From Periconia sp. R9002 (taxonomy: Eukaryota; Ascomycota; Dothideomycetes; Pleosporales; Periconiaceae), in the NCBI GenBank assembly GCA_023627715.1, contig JAMAHW010000007.1:310001-374000 (forward strand): a stretch of 64,000 bases of DNA. Direction: 5' to 3'. Numbering within the stretch: the first letter of the stretch is position 1; each line of letters begins with the position of its first letter. Positions 59,071 to 64,000 of this stretch are shown piece after piece. A program made the position numbers and the translations under genes. The notes below the pieces were generated by a model. The model was not told the origin of the DNA, searched no databases, and saw only the letters and a list, made by a program, of their open reading frames with translations.

Positions 59071-61909
59071 ACATGATGTACACAGAACTTCTTTGATTTG
59101 CAGAACAGTAACTGGCGGCGCATCTCGGATATGGATACCCCCACGGCGAAGAAAAGTAATAAGGTGCGGCTCTCCTGACACTGTCTTTGCACACGAGGGA
59201 ATGACTGCGAGTATCGGCGATATGGAGCAATGTTGTGGGAGCTGAAGGTTGCACGGTATGGCTCAGGCGGTCGGCTGCATATGTCTTTGCGTGAATATGG
59301 CGCGGTTGTTTCCACACATCAACATCTTTCATTGTTTGCTCTTCCTCGTGTTTTGTGTTTATGAAGGCCATAGTTATCTACTCCACATTCCCCTCCCGGC
59401 AGCAGAAAGCATAGTCGTACAATACCATGGAATTTGAGCAACACTTTTTCAAACCTCTCGTGCATATATCGTATAGATTTGATGATGAGTTTCGGCGGAA
59501 TATGTATGTCACTGTTGAAAGGTGGTGGGCATGATTTTTTGTTTTACTTCCGCTTTGGGCGACGGAGCTGCCATATCGGGTGGACTACAGCTTCTGTCCT
59601 AGTTCCCCAAACAAGTCCCAACCGAACATCTACCCCATTGAGCATTCCGCATCCTTTTCTGTTCACCATCATGGATTTCTTTTGGAGGCACGTGCCGTGA
59701 TGACGCTATTTGTGACTCCTTTCTCTGGTTGCGCCTTAACCCACCCCCTTCGGTTGAAGAACAAAGTGGAAGGGGAACGCATCTGGAACGAAATTAAGGT
59801 TTGAGTGACTTTGTATGGAGAAGAACAAGGGGAAAATGACGATAGCAAATGCAAGTCAACCGTGTTTGTTCTCCCTGCTCAATACGACATGTATCCTGCA
59901 TTCTCTGTGGGTAGATGATCATGAAAAGGAAGGAGAACGTGGCTGACGGCTTGTGTAACCTGCAATAGTGGAACCGATTTATGGTTGTCATTACGCATAG
60001 AAAATGTGTTTGGTCACAGGTTACAATGTTCCCCGATTCGTTTCATGACACGACGATAGGCGTGGTGTTCCATAATGGCCGAGGTTCCATGAAGAGGTGG
60101 ATCGGCCGACGGATGTCCCACGGAAACTCTGGTATGTCACCATGGTACATGTATGCTTTTTATTAAATGGATTGAGAAACCTGTCTGATTGTCATGAAAG
60201 TGGTTCGGATGGAGGATCGGAACCACGTCGTTGGAAGGAAAATGGCTATGAAAAGAAAGCGTGTTTGAATGGGATTGGATGACTGAGGGAATCAGTTAGT
60301 GATGGAGATCAACGCTGACTCCGCAATGGCAAACGCGATGAGTATGGCAGAGAAAGAAATCTAATGGTCATACTCTCCATGGAAAATGATTCTTCCAAGT
60401 TCAGCATTTGACGCTCTATGGTCAACTACACCTTCTACTTTCCACCAGGGCGTAATTGACATGGTACCCAGAATCTTCACCAATGATGAGGCACAGAATC
60501 ACCGCTCAACTTCTTTCACGTCTGCAGGCGAATGTCATCGTGTTCCACCCGACAGTACGGGTCGCGGTGACGGAGTAATATACCGATGCGTATGTGACCG
60601 AAAGTTGATTTGTCGACACATGACGCTGTGCAACCACACATCATGGTCAGGCCCCGTAACATAAGCACTCGGCCTTGTGTATGTGGTCGTCATCCAACGC
60701 TGTCCTGGAACACTCCGAGATGTCGGTGATTGGAATATGGGACAGATCCCATGGTCACGGAACCAACTTGGACGCGTGAATTCGCAGCCGAGACGAATAC
60801 GAAGACAAAGTAGCCTGATTCTAAAATGCAATGGACTGAGATAACTGACAAAGCTTCCTCGAATCGCATCCAAGTGTATGGTTACTGCGTTATGCACGGC
60901 TGCGGCGTAGCAGTGACAGTACGGGTTCATGTATACTACTCGTCAACATTGAGTCTTGTTCGGGTCTGGAAGTCGGCTTGGTACATGTTTAATCAATATA
61001 CAAAGCAAGCGCATGACCACTATTGAAAGGTGTCGTGTAGCATCAGAAAAGAAAAATAATAAAAGATCAAGTAACAGTGGTTGTGGTTGGAACCGGCTGT
61101 CAAGATGCCGTGTGGTGCACCCACGTCCGTTGTTTGGTCACAGCAGGGTCCAAGATCCGTCCATGTCATCCGTCATCCATCGACCATCGACAATCGACCC
61201 TCCTCCATTCTCCATCCTCGATTGATCTACACCATGGACCAATCAACCAATCAAACCGCACCGGATGTGTTCCACCGCGCTGGTATTCGCGTTCGTCCTC
61301 GATCGAAGCTGCGCAGGCATATCACTCATCCCCTCAGGTCAAGTTCGTATACGTATGCTGGCTGTTGAGAGGCCAGGTCCAAGCCAATTCGGGGCGGAAG
61401 TTGCGATAACTAGGTAACCCGTCCCGCACCTCCCCGGCAGACAGTTATTTCCAAGGTTCCATTGGGTTGCCGTTGCTATCTGTGTACTATCTCTCCTTAT
61501 CTTGGTCCTCCTACTATCGTTCACTATGGACTCACCCACGTCGGCCGTCGAGCAAACGCCCGAATCAGTTCCTACATATTTACGCCCTAAGGAGCATTCC
61601 ATGGTTTCCCTCTCCTCCCACCCTACTTTTCCTCTTTTTTTTCTCCATTATCTGGCCCTCGAGATCAGGACTTTGAACTACACCCCTTTTCCATCAGCGT
61701 GAAGCATTCACCCAACACTGACCAAGCGTCGGGTCCGGAAGTGGAACCGAACTCCTTTCCTGTAGCTGCAGCTCAACCTGCTCCCGCGCGCCTTTCCCCA
61801 CGCCCGCCTACGCTCAATCCGGTAACCACATCTGAAACATCCCAGCATTCCGCATCATTCTCCACTCTTTCCATTTAAGGTCTTGAAAAGGCCAAAACTG
61901 GTCCCAAAC
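59071..61909. other. Intergenic region between MCM1 and the permease gene
   Basis: 2.8 kb, both flanking genes on the plus strand. The first part is the MCM1 3' region. The last 400 bp include an in-frame reading that may extend the permease N-terminus (61526-61821). Between about 59500 and 61000 I see only short open frames without domains. Confidence 0.45.
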
Positions 61910-63903
61910 ATGGCAGATGCAGACAATGAAAAGCCCGTGACGCCCGTCGATGGGATCAGCAAAGCTGAATCAGCCAGCGTCGACCAAGATGCCATGAAGC
62001 TCGCCGAAATGGGCTACACGCAGGAGATGCAGCGCAACTTCAGCGTCTGGAGTGTCCTCGGCGTTGGCTTCTCTCTGACCAATTCGTGGTTCGGCATCTC
62101 TGCTGCGTTGGTCACGGGCATCAACTCGGGTGGTCCACTGCTCATCATCTACGGCATCTTGCTCCTCGCCCTCGTGTCGACGTGCGTCGGCATCACCCTG
62201 AGCGAGCTTGCGAGTGCTCTGCCCAATGCAGGTGGTCAATATTTCTGGGCAAGTGAACTGGCTCCTAGGAAGTGGGCGAAGCTGGCGAGCTACTTGACCG
62301 GCTGGTTCGCGTGGGCCGGAAGCATCTTCACCAGTGCTAGTGTAGCTCTGGCTATGGGTAGTGCCATGGTGGGATGCTATCAGCTTTCTCACCCAGATTT
62401 GTACGTATACTTTCGTGTCTATGGCCCTTTGATTGTGAGCCACCGATGCTTTTCGGAACGTGATATCTGGATAGGAGAGTTGTCCTGCATCGACTCATAA
62501 TCCTGTGCGTGACATTGATAGTGAATGACTAACACATGAGTTTGCTTACAGCACCATCAAGCCATGGCACGTTTTCGTCGCCTATCAGATGGCCAACATC
62601 TTCTGCTTCTTCTTCAACTGTGTTGGCAAGGTACTCCCCACGGTCGCCACAGTCAGTCTCTGGACCTCGCTTGTATCCTTTCTCGTCATCTTGATCACTG
62701 TGCCTGCCGTAGCACCTAGTCACCAGCATGCCAAGTTCGTTTTCGCTACCTTTATCAACAACACCGGGTGGCAAAGTAACGGCATTGCCTTCATCGTAGG
62801 CCTGGTGAATACAAATTGGAGCTTTGCTTGTCTAGATTGCGCCACGCACCTCGCTGAAGAGGTCCACCGTCCCGAGCGCAGTAGGTTCCCATGCTTTTCT
62901 CCATCTTGTGATTTCTTCTGTTCAAGACCGTTTGAGTTCAAAACAGAAGGAAGTCTGTCAAACAGATACTGACCATGGCGAAATGTAGTGATCCCTATTG
63001 CCATCATGGGCACGGTGGCCATCGGCTTTGTGACGTCCTGGTTCTGGTCCATGGCCATGTTTTTCTCCATCGTAGGCGATTTCTCCAACATCATCGCAAC
63101 ATCGACGCTAGTGCCCATCCTCGAGCTTTTCTACCAGGCCCTGAATCACCGGGCTGGCGCCATCGTGCTCGAGTCCCTCATCATCGCCACGGGCTTGGGC
63201 TGCCTGATCGCGAGCCACACGTGGCAGAGCCGCCTGTGCTGGAGCTTTGCGCGTGATCGTGGTTTGCCTGGCCACACATGGTTGAGCAAAGTGCATGGGA
63301 CGCTGGACGTCCCGATCAATGCGCACTTTGTTAGCTGTGTGATTGTTGCCATTGTGGGGTGCTTGTATTTGGCGAGCTTGACGGCTTTCAATTCGTGAGT
63401 GCATTTTTTTTCTCTCGTCTCTTTCATCCCCTTTCTCCACTTTCAAGGAACCTTCCTGTCATGTTAGCCTGATGTCTACTTCTTCCTCTACCGTTCGTCA
63501 TTTTTGAGCAGCAAGATCCATGATCCCTCTAATCAGAACGCCTCACAGAATGGTAACAGCCTGCATCGTCCTCCTCTATCTCAGCTACTCCATCCCCGTC
63601 ATATGCCTCCTCATCCGCGGCCGCTCTTCCATAACCCCGGGGCCGTTTTTCCTGGGTCCCGTGGGTCTCTTTGCCAATCTCGTGACACTCGCGTGGACCC
63701 TCTTCACGCTCGTCATGTACTCGTTTCCGTATGCGAAGCCCGTCGAGGCTGGCAACATGAACTATGTGAGTCTGGTTTATGCCGTCGTTGGGCTCATCAT
63801 TGCGGTCGATTGGGTGGTTAGGGGGAGGAAGAAGTTTAGGGGTGCTAGTGAGAGGATGGTTGTGGTTGAGAACGTCGTTAGGGGGGTTGTTGAAAGGGGG
63901 TAG
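61910..63903 (+). CDS. APC-superfamily amino acid / choline / GABA permease, four exons
   Basis: Exons 61910-62400, 62552-62880, 62989-63394 and 63549-63903 give 526 residues. Junctions: phases 2, 1 and 2, donors GTACGT, GTAGGT and GTGAGT, acceptors TACAG, TGTAG and CACAG. About twelve membrane helices are visible. Hallmarks include MGYTQEMQRNFSVWSVLG before helix 1, GLG-like turns in FSLTNSWFGISAAL, and ELASALPNAGGQYFWASEL in the helix 3 area. Later come CATHLAEEVHRPER and LLYLSYSIPVICLL. The set is typical of the fungal ACT/GABA-permease and choline-transporter (Hnm1-like) group; the exact substrate cannot be told. The N-terminal 40 residues are cytosolic and acidic. An alternative start at 61526 would add 87 residues through two upstream introns. 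The gene is complete, ending 97 bp before the window edge. Confidence 0.9.
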
Positions 63904-64000
63904 ATGGGGTAACGACGAAGCCTGGGGTTAGATGGAAGTGGATGAACGAATGGATGGAGGTTTCTGAGTGATGGGGATGGACGTCGGAAGATTCAGGGCA

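Noticed and set aside
1..64000. CRISPR arrays, insertion sequences, prophage or toxin genes
   Set aside because: No regularly spaced repeats, no transposase or integrase motifs; the window is eukaryotic chromosomal DNA.

Overview
The window looks like nuclear DNA of a filamentous ascomycete (Pezizomycotina, most likely a dothideomycete; I cannot name the species). The genes are fungal orthologues with short introns of about 44-92 nt carrying GTRNGT donors and CAG/TAG acceptors. Gene order shows no operons. Families seen include Sen1, Trm44, Gna1, Mcm1, a PLS1-type tetraspanin, a fungal TRP/FLC channel and an Mtc5/WDR59-type SEA-complex subunit.

Layout. 0-6.7 kb: three minus-strand genes (hotdog-fold thioesterase-like protein, GFA-domain zinc protein, TRP/FLC channel). 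8.3-9.6 kb: a plus-strand protein kinase with a non-RD catalytic loop. 9.6-14.6 kb: a long stretch with no gene I can support firmly. 14.6-20.5 kb: UBC13 (minus) and the very long WD40/RWD/RING Mtc5-like gene (plus) diverge from a 0.6 kb promoter. 21-25 kb: an M20-family N-carbamoyl amidohydrolase and TRM44 (both minus). 25.5-27.6 kb: an MFS transporter (plus). 28.2-31.6 kb: GNA1 and an orphan disordered protein (both minus). 33.7-39.7 kb: SEN1 helicase (minus). 41-45.8 kb: a Dnf-type P4 flippase (minus). 47.6-49.9 kb: an eight-exon orphan, possibly a genome-stability protein (plus). 49.9-54.8 kb: a second long gene-free stretch. 54.8-58 kb: a PLS1-type tetraspanin (minus) and MCM1 (plus) diverge from a 2.5 kb repeat-rich intergenic region. 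61.9-63.9 kb: an APC-superfamily amino acid/choline permease (plus).

I see no cluster with a single shared pathway. Most genes are conserved housekeeping functions: tRNA modification, ubiquitin signalling, TORC1 control, RNA/DNA helicase, lipid asymmetry and amino-sugar synthesis. The exceptions are the transporters and the PLS1-type tetraspanin, whose orthologues are needed for host penetration in several plant-infecting fungi.

The points most worth following are: a long alternative reading frame that begins in the UBC13 leader and overlaps most of its coding sequence; an MFS last exon that carries a PPPY motif and is reached only by splicing over a stop codon; two stop-free introns divisible by three in the flippase gene; a possible 87-residue N-terminal extension of the permease; and small exon-like segments in otherwise empty DNA. 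All exon borders were read by eye from splice signals and reading phase, without transcript data or homology searches.
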